Assembly: GCA_030848705.1 (NCBI GenBank)
Contig: JAUIZM010000018.1
Span: forward strand, 434,001 to 498,000
Source of the DNA: Heracleum sosnowskyi
Taxonomy: Eukaryota; Streptophyta; Magnoliopsida; Apiales; Apiaceae
Reading direction: 5' to 3'
Length of the DNA stretch: 64,000 nt
Shown here: positions 1-10,623 of the stretch, piece by piece
Layout: every line of letters begins with the position of its first letter
Numbering within the stretch: position 1 is the first letter of the stretch
The notes under the pieces: model-generated
What the model saw: the letters and a program-made list of their open reading frames with translations, nothing else
Databases searched by the model: none
What the model was told of the DNA's origin: nothing
Made by a program: the position numbers and the translations under genes

Positions 1-1
1 C

Positions 2-556
2 GTTGCTGTTAAAAGAATCTTGAGATATCTTAAGGGTACACCTAATCTAGGTATTTGGTACCCTAAAATCTCTGGTTTTAATCTTGTTGGATACACAGAT
101 TCTGATTATGCAGGTAGTGTTGTGGATAGAAAGAGTACCTCTGGGAGTTGTCAATTCCTAGGAGGTAGATTGATTTCATGGTATAGCAAGAAACAACAAA
201 CAGTTTCCAATTCAACAGCAGAAGCTGAATATATTGCTGCCGGAATCTGTTGTGCTCAGATCCTATGGATAAGGAATCAATTGAAGGACTATGGCTTTGT
301 ATTAGAAAAAATCCCTATCTTATGTGATAATACAAGTGCCATAGCAATCTCCAACAACCTTGTTCAGCACTCGAGAACGAAGCACATTGATATCAGGTAT
401 CATTTTATCCAAGAGCATGTCATGAATGGAACTGTGGAGTTACATTTTGTACCTACAGAAGAACAGACTGCAGATATATTCACTAAATCTCTTGACGAAT
501 CCACATTTACCAAGTTGATTGGTAAATTGGGTATGTTGAACAGTCTTAGTGATTAA
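2..556 (+). CDS. Copia retrotransposon RNase H, C-terminal part (element continues left of window)
   Basis: The frame is open from base 2 to the TAA at 554-556. It shows Ty1/copia RNase H hallmarks: TDSDYAGS near base 98, STAEAEY near 217, a DNTSA block near 327 and TKHIDIRYHFI near 380, ending in the usual ADIFTKSL block. It degrades the RNA of RNA/DNA hybrids during reverse transcription of the element. The reverse transcriptase lies outside the window. This part has no internal stop or frameshift. It is followed by a long spacer and an extra reading frame before the LTR, as in Sirevirus-like Copia elements (family knowledge). The identification is secure; the subfamily is inferred. Confidence 0.93.
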   Translation, partial: VAVKRILRYLKGTPNLGIWYPKISGFNLVGYTDSDYAGSVVDRKSTSGSCQFLGGRLISWYSKKQQTVSNSTAEAEYIAAGICCAQILWIRNQLKDYGFVLEKIPILCDNTSAIAISNNLVQHSRTKHIDIRYHFIQEHVMNGTVELHFVPTEEQTADIFTKSLDESTFTKLIGKLGMLNSLSD

Positions 557-955
557 CAATATCTCTGTCATGTTTGTTCTTTGAAAAATCTTTTTCTCTT
601 GCTGATATTGAATGATATATTTTGTCAATTCTTGTTTACTGTATAAAGCTTGTTAATTTAAATATTCTGAATAATTTATTTTCTTTAAAAATATTTTTCT
701 CATATTTTTTAAGTGGAGAAATTTATTTTTATTGAAAATTTATTTATTTAGAATCATTTAAGTTATTTTTCAGATTGTAAATATTGTTTTTAAATATTTC
801 TGTAAGTTTATATTATTTTTATGCACTTCTATATTATTCTGCATATTTTCTAGAATTTATGGTATTTACTGTGAATAATTCTACTTTTTTTTTTCTGAAC
901 TGTTTTATTTGTTGTTGTTTTTATTTTTTATTATTTGTTTGTTTGTTTCTTTACT
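557..955 (+). other. T-rich spacer after Copia pol, no gene
   Basis: AT-rich, T-run-rich DNA without a convincing reading frame between the RNase H stop and the palindrome block at 956. I see nothing coding in it. Confidence 0.6.
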
Positions 956-1197
956 CGGTATGACCTATCTGTTAGGTCATATTGAGTGTCGGTATGACCT
1001 ATCCTTTGGTCATACTGATTTTCTATTTATTTATTTCTTTAAATCGGTGTTTATTTAGAAAAATCTAGGTATGACCTAAGGTCATACAGGTTTGTTGGCC
1101 AAGAATGCTCGGTATGACCTCTGTTTTGTGTCGGTATGACCTGCCCTCAGGTCATACTGGCAGGTCATACCGACCCCCTCAACCTTGCCTATAAATA
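956..1197 (+). promoter_or_regulatory. Palindromic GGTATGACCT/AGGTCATACC array and TATA box upstream of extra ORF
   Basis: About nine copies of GGTATGACCT or its reverse complement AGGTCATACC lie between 956 and 1172. They often form inverted pairs, for example the 9-base arms with a one-base spacer near 1068-1088. The array ends just before a TATA-like TATAAATA at 1190-1197, and the ATG of the extra reading frame follows at 1519. The same motif array sits upstream of the TATA box in the LTR at 8693-10073. This suggests an internal promoter, possibly copied from an LTR. Promoter function is inferred; the motifs are seen directly. Confidence 0.55.
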
Positions 1198-1518
1198 CTC
1201 GTCCTTGCAGTTTCTATTCTCCTCATTCCTCTAACTCAAGTTTTTACTTAGTTAAAAATTGCTTTGGTTTGTGGTTTTATTTCCTAGAACAACAAACTAT
1301 TTTAAATTTTTTTCTGCTTGTGAATTACTTGGAATTTTATTTGTTACCTGTCTAGTATTATTGTTTATTGGTGTCTTATTTATTTAATTTGGTGGTTTTG
1401 TTTAAAATCTAAGGATTTTCTTATTAATTTGAAATTTATTTCGAATTAATCTTATAATTCTTTTTGATTTTCAACCAATCAGATTAAATAAATCTTTTTG
1501 TTTTATTAATTATTTTAG
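1198..1518 (+). other. Presumed leader of the extra Copia ORF
   Basis: AT-rich stretch between the TATA-like box and the ATG at 1519, with pyrimidine-rich tracts. It has no ORF of its own. It would be the 5' leader if the TATA box at 1190 is used. Confidence 0.35.
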
Positions 1519-3597
1519 ATGGCTGCTGAGTTTGTTATTGAGCGTTTTAATAATTACGTTGGCTATTGTGATCCCCTTAAGTGTTCTTCTGAACGTTTTA
1601 GGCCGTGGATTCGTTTTTTAAATGAACAATCAATTGTTAGCCATGCTATCACTGCTTCTGTTGATTTAAAGATTGAACCCCTTCGTCTATTGTGTTTAAT
1701 TGCTATTGGTACTGACTATATGCAATCTTTCACATTCACTATTTCTGATCGTTAGTACACAGTAACTAAGGAGATCTTTTGTCAAGTACTTCATTTTCCA
1801 CTTGATAATCTTGTTAGATTCCCTGCTGATGACGAGTTAGTTCAATTTTTCTCTAGTATTGATTACCAAGGGAATATTGTTCTTTCTCGTCTGAATAAGG
1901 CTAATCTAGCTTGTGAGTGGGATGTGTTCTTTGACTGTCTAGCCAAAGTTTTTAGTAATTCTACCAAGAACAACTTTCCAGTCATCACTTTTGTTTTACA
2001 AAACATTGCCTATGCTGCTGTTTTCAATGTCAGATTGGATATAGGGACACTTGTCTGGGATCTCTTGATAAGGAGGATTTACAACTACCCTAGAGACATT
2101 GAAACTGGAAAGAAAGTTAGATGCTTTTATTCTCGTTTCTTATCTCTAGTGTTAAATCATGTTCTTTCTGATGAACATAAAACCTCTTTCCAAAACACTC
2201 CTTTTCAAGTCCCCGCACACACTAATCCTGCTATATATTCTAGTTTGTCCACTAATCCTAAGTCTGCAACGAGACCGATAGTTCCACCATCCTATCTGTG
2301 AGAGATTCTTCAACCACAGTTACCACTATTATTTGTTGAACATCCAGTGGTTGGATCCTCATCATCTGGAACTTCAATGGCGCCTCCCAACACCATTCCA
2401 CTTCAGGTAATATATCATCTCTCATCTGCTCCATTAACCCAAGGGGTTCCTAGGATTGATCAAGGGGTTGTAGAACCACAACCTCTGTCCTCGGTCATAG
2501 AACCACATACAGAGTCAAATCCATTGACCGCTCCCCTAGAACAACCCGCTACAACAAGATTGAGAGAAGAAGTTGAAGTAGATGTTAATGTGAGTGATCC
2601 CACAGCTCTGCCTCCTCCACTAAAGAAGAGAAGAACATTCCTTGAGGTAACTGTTAGCCAGTCTGTATCCTCCCAACAGGATATAGATTCTCAAAAGGCC
2701 AATGAACAGTTACTAGACATATCCTCTCAACATGATAGTTCTATTGAAATTCGCCATCAGGCCATGGCATTCTGTACAGAGTCAAGCACTCTCCCATTAA
2801 CCAAAATGGGAGCAAACACTTCTGAAACAATAGTAGAGACGCATACACAGGACACTCAAGGAGGAGAGCACATAGGGATGCTTCATGAAACAGTGCCTAC
2901 CATAGTCACGGTAGATGAGCCTTCACAGGCTTCAGAGGGAAAATCTGATTCTTTGCCACAAATAATAGAATCACTTTCTCCCCTCCCAGAGGGAACATCT
3001 CTGGCTCCCTTAAGGGATTCTTCACTCGCAGTTTTAACTGGAGAAAGTGAAGGGCAACCTGGTGAGTCCATCCCTGAAGCAATTCAGTTTTCAGTTTTGG
3101 ATGAATTTTTGGACTTTACCAGGGAGTGGGATTCGCGAACTCCCATTGCACCACCAGTGACCTCTCTAGAAGGGGCTATGGTGATTTTAAATGCAGGTAC
3201 ATCAGCAACTGACAAGGATAAACAGCTAGTGGTTAGTAAACAGAACCAAACAATGAGCGAAACACAAGCACGTGAGGTGAGTGAAACACCACCGAGAGAA
3301 ATTAAGGTGAGTGCACACACTGACACAAACACTGCTATGTTGTTAGCTAAGATAGCTGAACTAGAGAAAAAGTTGGCTGACACCCAGGTGGAAAAAGATT
3401 TTTTCAAAGCACAATTGGTTGCACGGACTTCGTCTTCCACCTCTATCGACAATCAGCTGGGTGTGTTACAATATGAGGTAGACAATCTGAAGACCTCACT
3501 GGTTCCTAAAGTTCAACAGCTTTCTGCTTCTCATCAAGATATGAAAGGCATATGTTTAAGCCTATTTGTTTACATCGAGGAATTAACTCAACAATAA
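1519..3597 (+). pseudogene. Envelope-like extra ORF of a Sirevirus-like Copia element, two in-frame stops
   Basis: One reading frame runs from the ATG at 1519 to the TAA at 3595 (693 codons), broken only by TAG at 1753-1755 and TGA at 2299-2301 and with no frameshift. Residues about 1-240 form a globular part that starts MAAEFVIERF and resembles the plant-transposon-associated proteins encoded downstream of pol in some Copia elements. Residues about 260-600 are low-complexity and rich in Ser, Pro, Thr and Glu. Near residue 610 a heptad-like coiled coil begins (LLAKIAELEKKLADTQ). I see no clear signal peptide or transmembrane helix, so envelope-like is a positional name only. Its position between RNase H and the LTR matches the extra ORF of Sireviruses. 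The function is unknown. Confidence 0.7.
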
Positions 3598-3980
3598 ACA
3601 AGTCTGTAATAAGTAAGTAATAATTCAAATTGTCACAGGAATCTCAGAAGATTATATCTGTCAAAGAATGAGGATTAAAGTCATCTACAGACTTGAAGTG
3701 ATTCTACATTGAAAGAAGCTCAATTTATTGATCAAGCCTCAATGAAGTATTCAAGCTCAGTGGATTTATTAAAGTGACGGAGATTTCAAATGGTGACATC
3801 AAAAGATACTGATTACGGAGTTCTTGAATGAGAAGGAAGTGAATCACTGCTTAAAGTCAAATAGATAAAGAACAAACATTGTCGTTAGTCACTCATGAAC
3901 CAGACAGTGCATCGAGTGTCAACGTACTATTGTGTTTGTTAATTATCTTAGTTTTAAGTGGTTCTGGAATTGTTTGAGAT

Positions 3981-4256
3981 GTCAACTAATTCTATTTCTT
4001 CTTTTATAAATAATTAATACTATTAAGTAAATTATTTATTAAATTAATTCTGTAAAGAATTAATTTAATACATAATTTATTTAGTTAATTATTTAAATTA
4101 GAATAAAAAGAAATTAATTGAGAAGTCAACTAATTCTATTTATTCTCTTATAAATAATTATTATTCTTAAGTATATTATTTATTAATTTAATTCTGTAAA
4201 GAATTAATTTAATACATAATTTATTTAATTAATTATTTAAATTAGAATGAAAATGA
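3981..4256 (+). repeat. 144-bp tandem duplication inside LTR A
   Basis: The AT-rich segment starting GTCAACTAATTC at 3981 is repeated from 4125. Both copies carry the inverted pair around TTCTGTAAAGAATTAA. The corresponding part of LTR B (about 9080-9245) is organised similarly but is diverged. Confidence 0.8.
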
Positions 4257-4257
4257 A

Positions 4258-4483
4258 CTAGGAAGACTTAGAATTAAACTAGGAAGACTCTCAAGTGAGT
4301 CTTCCCGAAAGTCTTCCTAGGCCAATTCCTTGTCTTACCGACAGTCTTCCTAAGCATTTCATTGTCTTCCCGAGAGTCTTCCAAGAGCAAATGATTGTTT
4401 TTCTGCTTGTCTTCCTAGTGCAAAATCAGAACTGTCAAGTGGATTTGCACGTGGGTTGATTAAAGAAAAGCAATGGTATAAAT
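4258..4483 (+). promoter_or_regulatory. AGTCTTCC/GGAAGACT array, G-box and TATA box of LTR A
   Basis: Roughly nine copies of AGTCTTCC or GGAAGACT lie between 4258 and 4425. A CACGTG G-box follows at 4448-4453 and TATAAAT at 4477-4483. The layout is the same as in LTR B (array, then TATA), but the motif is a different sequence. The LTR U3 promoter is the likely role. Confidence 0.6.
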
Positions 4484-4983
4484 CAAGGCAGGAGACTTCA
4501 ATTCATTCATAACAAAGAAGTACTGAAGAAAAAAAGAATACAGAGCATTCAATATAACATCCTTCTGTCTTCATAACTTCAAAACAGCAAAGCCATTAAT
4601 TCTGCCAGTGAATTAATTCTTGATTTGTTATTAACATTAAATCCATAAGAATCATTTCACTTGTACTGCTTTAGCTTTCTAGCGGATCATAATCCCTAGA
4701 TTTTATATCGAACTACTTTTTAGTATTCGATCCTTTTTATTACAAAAATAGATAAATTCATGTCGAATTTATTCTAGATTTGTTTTATCAAGTTCTTTGT
4801 AATCAGTGATCAAAATTGTAACACCCCTCAAGTTTAATAGAGTTTCTATTTAACTTGAATATTGTTTCAGTTTTTATTCCGCATTAATTTGTTCTAAATT
4901 GTTTAATCTTAAAAGAACAAATTTTGATAAAACGGTATAGTTTGTATTCAACCCCCCTTCTACAAACTTATCAGGACCTAACA

Positions 4984-5001
4984 ATTGGCATAAGAGCCTT
5001 T
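4984..5001 (+). other. Primer binding site, degenerate
   Basis: ATTGGCATAAGAGCC follows LTR A directly and resembles the Copia primer site TGGTATCAGAGC complementary to initiator tRNA-Met, with a few mismatches. Confidence 0.6.
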
Positions 5002-5089
5002 TGATTGATATACAAATCAAGATCCAATTGTTTTGAGATTTTTTTTTCTTAAACTCTGAAATTTTTATTATTCCTAAAAATCTCAAAAG

Positions 5090-6176
5090 ATGTCTACTAC
5101 ACAGAAAGTGGGTACAGTCAAAATTCCAATATTCAGCAAGGAGCATTATCCTATGTGGAAGAAGAAAATGCTTCTATTTCTTAAAGTGGCTAATCCTAAA
5201 TACATTGATGCTGAAGAATGGACCAAAACTTCCTATGATTATTGAGGGAGAGCTAACAGAAAATGATGTGGTTACTAGGGCTGCTAGGATGTACCCTAAG
5301 GATCCCAAGGATTACACTCCTGATGAAAGAGAGGATGTTACCTTGGATTCCTGTCTACAGCTGATCCTTGTTGATTGTCTTGATCCTATCATGCATAATC
5401 ATGTCCTAAATTGTGATACTGCCAAACACATTTGGGAAACTATAGAGATAATCAATGAGGGGACAGAGGAAGTTAGAGAGAATAAGCTGGAAATTCTCAC
5501 CTCTCAATATGAGCATTTCAGATCAAACCCTGGTGAAGGTATCTCTGAGGTTTTTGAGAGATACAACAAATTAATCAATGATCTGAACCTCAATGGGAAA
5601 CACTATACTATCAAGGAGATTAACAAGAAGTTCCTCCTGACACTTCCAATTCATCTAGAGCACATAATATCTGCAATCAGAGAAGCAAGAGATCTTGGAG
5701 AGATTGCTTTGGAGAGACTGTATGGTGTTCTGAAAACCTATGAGCTGGAGCAGATTCAACAGAGGCAGCTGTATGGAACTGGGAAGATAGTTAGTACTTC
5801 TACTGCATTGACTGCTGAAGTCCCACAGAAACTGGAGGTGAAGGCTGTTCAACCTTCCAGTTCTAACATGGATGTTATTGATGCTGAATATGGCTTAACA
5901 TCCATTGATCAATCTGGTGGTGACTTCTATTCTCTAGAAGAACTTGATCAGCTGGAGGATGGTGACTTAGCATTGATAGTCAGGAAGTTTGGGAAGTTCA
6001 AATTCAAGAGGAATCCCAATCTTAAGTTCAGGCCCAGATTTCAGAGAGGTGGATCTTCCTCTTTAAGTGGCACAAGGGGTGGCTACAAAACTGGAACTGT
6101 GGAAAGGAGCACAATCAGATGCTACAATTGCAATGAGTTGGGTCACTTTGCTACTGAATGCAGAAAGCCAAAGTAA
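5090..6176 (+). pseudogene. Copia gag (nucleocapsid/capsid), frameshifted
   Basis: The ATG at 5090 starts MSTTQKVG, typical of Copia gag. The frame then shifts near 5205, where the downstream frame takes over, so at least one indel has occurred. The body contains the Copia gag helices (WETIEIINEG, FERYNKLINDL). A CCHC zinc knuckle, CYNCNELGHFATEC, lies at about 6120-6162 and binds RNA in particles. The frame ends with TAA at 6174-6176, directly after the knuckle, but continues in the same frame beyond it. The stop may be a point mutation or a gag/pol separator; I favour mutation because other lesions surround it. Confidence 0.85.
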
Positions 6177-7326
6177 GTGACTAGAAACACATTTGATTCT
6201 AGCAAGAAGAACAAGATTGGGAAAGCCTATGTTGTTGAAGGAAAGAGTTGGGATGATTCTGATAGTGATGAAGAAGCAGGTGAAATTGGAAACCTTGCTC
6301 TAATGGCTAAAGAGGCAAGCACTTCATCAACATACATGTCAGAGGTAAAGTTCACTGATTCTGAAATGATTCGTCATCTTGCTGGTACTATAAGTTGTGC
6401 ACGTACTGAAAATGATAGAATAATTCTTTTGAACACAGCTCTTGAAAAAGAGATAAAAGAATTAAAACTTGTGCATGTTAATCAGGATGAAATTACTGAG
6501 AAAATAGCTTTTCTTGAGAATAGGGTTAAATGTTATATTCAATTGGAAACCATTCTCAAAGAAAAGAATAGTGTGCTTAATACTAAAGCCAATGCTTACT
6601 ATAATTCCTGCAAGACTGCCAAAGAGATTTTCAACCAACAAGCTATTGGTAATCATGTTAGTATAGGTTATGTTTATAATGAGGCTATTGGTTTGCTAGG
6701 CATTAATACCCCTAATAGAGTCAGTTCTGAAGAAAGGGGTATTCCAAATGTGCTTAAAGGTATTGACAAACCTTTATTTAGAAAGTCCCAGGCAGATCCT
6801 CTGAATGAATACTCTATCATCATTGCAGAGGAGATACGTGAAGAAGATCTTGCTTTGGAAGTTGAACAGTCCAACAAGTGTATATCTGATGTTCCAGTCA
6901 AAGTTGTTACAACTAAAAAGACTAAATCAGATATCCATAAGTTGGATCAAAACAACTGTATAACTAACATGCCTGTTGTTAATTCTTCTCATAAAGCATG
7001 TGGTGTGATTAATTGCATGTCTTGTGCTTTCAATGTTATGTATGCTTATTTTAATAGTAAGCATGTATCTAATGATAAGACTGCTCCACGTCAACATGTT
7101 AATAATAAGAAGCATGTTAGAGCTAAGACTACTAGTCCTCCTAAGACTAGAGTGGATTCATTTATCCCTAAGCCTACTCAGAAATGTGTTAAGGCTGGCT
7201 ATAAATAGAAACGCTCTTTTGTGAAAGAGGTTGAAGTAGTTGTAGCTAAAAAGGTTGTTTTGCCAGACAAAGGCCAGTTCTTTAAGTATGCCGGACCCAA
7301 TCAAGTTTGGGTTCCGAGGAAGGACT
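6177..7326 (+). pseudogene. Copia gag-protease linker, broken
   Basis: It continues the gag frame past the TAA at 6174. It is rich in Lys, Glu and Asp, with a likely coiled-coil stretch near 6440-6560, and then a low-complexity part. A TAG at 7206-7208 interrupts it, after which the same frame reads on to a WVPRKD-like end at about 7321. That is the block which usually precedes the Copia protease. A long linker after the knuckle fits the larger gag of Sirevirus-like elements (inference). No enzymatic domain is visible. Confidence 0.6.
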
Positions 7327-7735
7327 AACCAATTTGATATTGCAGGGAGTTAAACAGGTAAACCGTGTTATGTGGATTCTTGACAATGGCTGTTCAAGGC
7401 ATATGACCGGAGATAGAGCCCTGCTATCAGATTTGGTTGAGAAAGCTGGCCCAGTAGTTACCTTTGGAGATAACAGCAAAAGTATTACGAAAGGATATGG
7501 TTGTTTGAAGTTTGGAAATGTATCATTGAAGATGTATCATTTGTGGAAGGTCTGAGATTTAATCTTCTCAGCATCAGTCATTTCTGTGACAGAGGATATG
7601 CTGTTTCCTTTGAAAGAGAGAAATGTCAGATCCTTCACAAGATGAATGGAAAGCCTGCTCTTCAAGGAGTAAGGAAATGTGACTTTTCATAGCTGATCTG
7701 AAATCTGGATCCAAAGATGAATTTAGTTGTTTTTA
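7307..7735 (+). pseudogene. Copia aspartic protease, broken
   Basis: WILDNGCSRHMTG near 7375-7413 is the protease active-site block. The usual Asp-Ser-Gly is Asp-Asn-Gly here, keeping the catalytic Asp. The LLSISHFCDRGY block near 7564 is the downstream protease segment. A frameshift near 7550 separates the two parts and a stop lies near 7690. The enzyme would cleave the element's polyprotein in the particle. It is not functional as it stands. Confidence 0.85.
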
Positions 7736-8685
7736 TGCTAAAGCTTCATCAGATGAAAGTTGGCTATGACACAAGAAGATGTCTCACCTTAACTTCAAAA
7801 CCATGAACTCTTTAGTCAAGAGGGAATTGGTTAGAGGTTTGCCTCAGATGGAATTTACACAGGAAGGACTGTGTGAGGCATGTCAGAGAGGAAATTCAAA
7901 GAAAGCTTCTCACAAGGGCACTGACACATCATCAATAATTGAACCCCTTCAACTACTGCACATGGATTTGTTTGGTCCAGTTAATGTGATGTCCATGTCA
8001 AAGAAACAATATGCACTTGTGATTGTTGATGACTTTTCAAAATATACATGGGTTTTATTCCTACATTCCAAGGATGAGACCCCACACCTGGTGATTGACC
8101 ATATTAAGTTGATTGAGCTGGATTCTAGATTCCCTGTTAGAGCCATAAGGTCAGATAATGGAACTTAATTCAAGAATGCAGTCATAAATGACTTTTGTGC
8201 CTCTAAAGGAATAACAAGACAATATTCTACCCCTTGAACTCCTCAACAGAATGGAGTAGTGGAAAGAAAGAATCGTACATTGATTGAAGCTGCAAGGACT
8301 ATGTTAAGTGAGTCCAAACTTCCAATGTACTTTTGGGCTGAAGCAGCGAATACAGCTTGTTATACTCAGAATCGAACTTTAATCAACAAGGACTTAATGA
8401 AGACTCCTTATGATCATGAACAACAAGAAACCAACTGTCAAGTACTTTCATGTATTTGGAGCAAAATGTTTTGTGCTTATAGATGACAATGTTAAACGTG
8501 GCAAGTTTGAGGCCAAGGCACAAGAAGCTATTTTTGTTGGTTATTCCAGAAGATCTTACAGGGTCTACTTGATTGGTAGTCACACAGTAAAGGAAAGTGT
8601 CAATGTTACTTTTGATGACACTAAACTCCCTAATATCAAAAAAGAAGACACATCTGAAAAGCTGAAGTTTGATAACTTAATTTAA
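7736..8685 (+). pseudogene. Copia integrase, several stops and a frameshift
   Basis: The order is the pre-integrase zinc region (HKKMSHLNFKTMN, then CEAC near 7887), then the catalytic core with Asp in LLHMDLFGP (about 7960), Asp in IRSDNGT (about 8150) and Glu in GVVERKNRTL (about 8266). The C-terminal GKFEAKAQEAIFVGYS block follows near 8500. TAA at 8166-8168 and TGA near 8235 lie in the core, and the frame changes near 8410. The reading ends TAA at 8683-8685, only 7 bases before LTR B. Reverse transcriptase, RNase H and the extra ORF are therefore missing from this unit. The enzyme would insert element cDNA into chromosomes. Confidence 0.9.
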
Positions 8686-8692
8686 ACAAGTA

Positions 8693-10073
8693 TGTAATAA
8701 GTAAATAACAAATCAATGTGTCACAGGAATCTCAGAAGATTACATCAGTCAAGAGAATGGAGAATTAAAGTCGTCTACAGACTTGAAGTTATTCTACATT
8801 GGAAGAAGTTCAATTTATTGTTCAAGCCTCAGTGAAGTATTCAAGTAAGTGGATCTACTACAGTGACAGAGATTTCCAGTTTGTGACAGAAGAAGTACAG
8901 GATACAGAGTTTATTCAGAGCTAAAAATGTGAAGCCACAACTTTAAATGGTTGAAGATGAAGAATTATCACTGAAGTCAGTTATTCATGAACCAGACAGT
9001 ACATCGAATGACGACATCAATCAGTGGAATTAAATCATCTATATTCAGTGGTTTTCGGAAGATAGAAGAATGCTTTATTTTTAAGTTATCTTCTTTCTAT
9101 TTATTAAATCAATTTAATTAATAAATTAATTCTATCAGAATTAATTAATTTATTAAATTAATTAATTTAGTTGTTTAAATTATTTATTAACTTAATTCTA
9201 TAAAAGAATTAATTTGATCTAGAATTTAATTTAACTATATTAATTAAAAGAAGATTTCTTAAGGCTGGTATGACCTAAGGCAGTCTCGGTATGATGCCTT
9301 GTAAAAAAAGCAGGTTCTACCGACACCCTTGAGGTCATACAGAGACAGTGGTGCTAGGTTCTACTGACAGGTTGGAGGTCATACAGGTTCTGTCTGTTAG
9401 GTTCTACCGACATGTTTTAACAGGTCATACCGACATTTTCAGAAGGTCATAATGATAATCCTAGGTTATACCGAACCATTTTCACTTGGTCATACAAGTG
9501 AAATTGCACAGTTGAATCAGGTCATTCTCAGTTGAATCAGGTCATATTCAGTTTATTCAGAGGTCATACAGAAGGATGCTACTGATATAAACAAACGGAC
9601 AGAACATAACAGACAACTGAATCAAGTTTAATCAAGCCAAGAAAATTCTCTCTGCAGACTAAAGCATTTGATATAGTTTCTTCTCAAGCAATTAATTCTA
9701 GTTTGTATTGTTAAATCCAAACCACTAGAAGTTGATTACTTGTAGTGCTTTGATTATCTAACGGATTTATATCCCTAGAATTTATCTTGAACATTGCTTT
9801 TAGCATTCGATCTTTTTATTACAAATATTAGAAAAGTTCATGTCGAATTTATTCTAAATTTGTATTAATTTGTTTGAGATAAATACTTTGTAATCCGTAC
9901 TGTATTTTGCAACACCCTTCAAGTTTAATATAGTTTATATTTAACTTGAATCTTGTTTCATTTATATTCCGCATTAATTTGTTCTCTATTGTTAAATTAT
10001 TCAAAGGACAAATTCGATAAAACGGTATAGTTTGTATTCAACCCCCCTTCTACAAACTTATCAGGACCTAACA
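8693..10073 (+). mobile_element. Copia LTR B (1381 bp)
   Basis: Begins TGTAATAAGTAAA and ends CAGGACCTAACA. Its two ends match LTR A, and it is the 3' LTR of the deleted gag/integrase unit. The base run AAACAAGT just before it is shared with the bases before LTR A, so the final internal bases survived the deletion. The five bases after it are GATTG, a candidate target-site duplication whose partner would lie outside the window. Confidence 0.82.
9266..9592 (+). promoter_or_regulatory. GGTCATAC array and TATA box of LTR B
   Basis: About ten degenerate copies of GGTATGACCT, AGGTCATAC or AGGTTCTACC lie between 9266 and 9570. A TATA-like TATAAAC follows at 9586-9592. The motif matches the block at 956-1172 rather than the array of LTR A. 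Confidence 0.6.
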
Positions 10074-10530
10074 GATTGTATGTCTGATTAGAGCCTACTT
10101 GGATGATTGTGAGGAGGTGGAACTTGAGACCGACAATGTAGCAGCCTACAAGATTCAATGATAGATGGTGTTCTTCCTGATGTTTTACGTGATTGTTATT
10201 TGCAATAGCGATAAAAACTTGACCTTATGACTAGGTCCATTGATGAAGAGTCCAATATTATGAGTCAAAGGCTTACTACATGGCTATAGTTCTGTGTTAC
10301 TAGTGTTATTGGGCTGGGCTTCTTATGTACCTTTCCAGTTTCTACTATCAATGCTATTTTCCATTGGTTTTCAAAAAATATGTAATTGTGTTATATGTAG
10401 TTTTTTTTGTAGTGTATGTATGTATTGTATTTGTCAAGGAATATATATTTTGTAGTCTCAACTCATAAGGATCCTAACGAGCATGCTCACATCAATGTTG
10501 AGCACTTTGCAAATTCCACAAAATATTGAT
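10074..10530 (+). other. Unassigned DNA right of LTR B
   Basis: Short coding-like fragments occur without a continuous frame. I do not recognise a gene or element here. Confidence 0.4.
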
Positions 10531-10623
10531 CCAAATATTAGTACAAAAAAACTTTTAGGCCAATTGGACGACGCCAATACTAGTAAATCTTACTACTAAA
10601 TATGTGTCACATCTATCTATTTA

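Larger units (their letters stand above)
3605..4983 (+). mobile_element. Copia LTR A (1379 bp)
   Basis: Begins TGTAATAAGTAAG and ends CAGGACCTAACA, giving TGT...ACA ends. It is about the same length as LTR B (8693-10073), and their first 400 and last 350 bases align closely by eye. A PBS-like sequence follows its right end, so it acts as 5' LTR for the gag/integrase unit. It also sits where the 3' LTR of the RNase H/extra-ORF unit is expected. The middle differs from LTR B in its palindrome array. The exact left end is uncertain by some bases, because AAACAAGT just upstream is also shared. Confidence 0.8.

Noticed and set aside
1519..3597. True viral envelope gene
   Set aside because: No signal peptide, membrane helix or glycoprotein pattern seen; only position suggests the name.
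7949..8583. Minus-strand ORFs over the Copia integrase
   Set aside because: Shadows of the recognised integrase domains on the plus strand.
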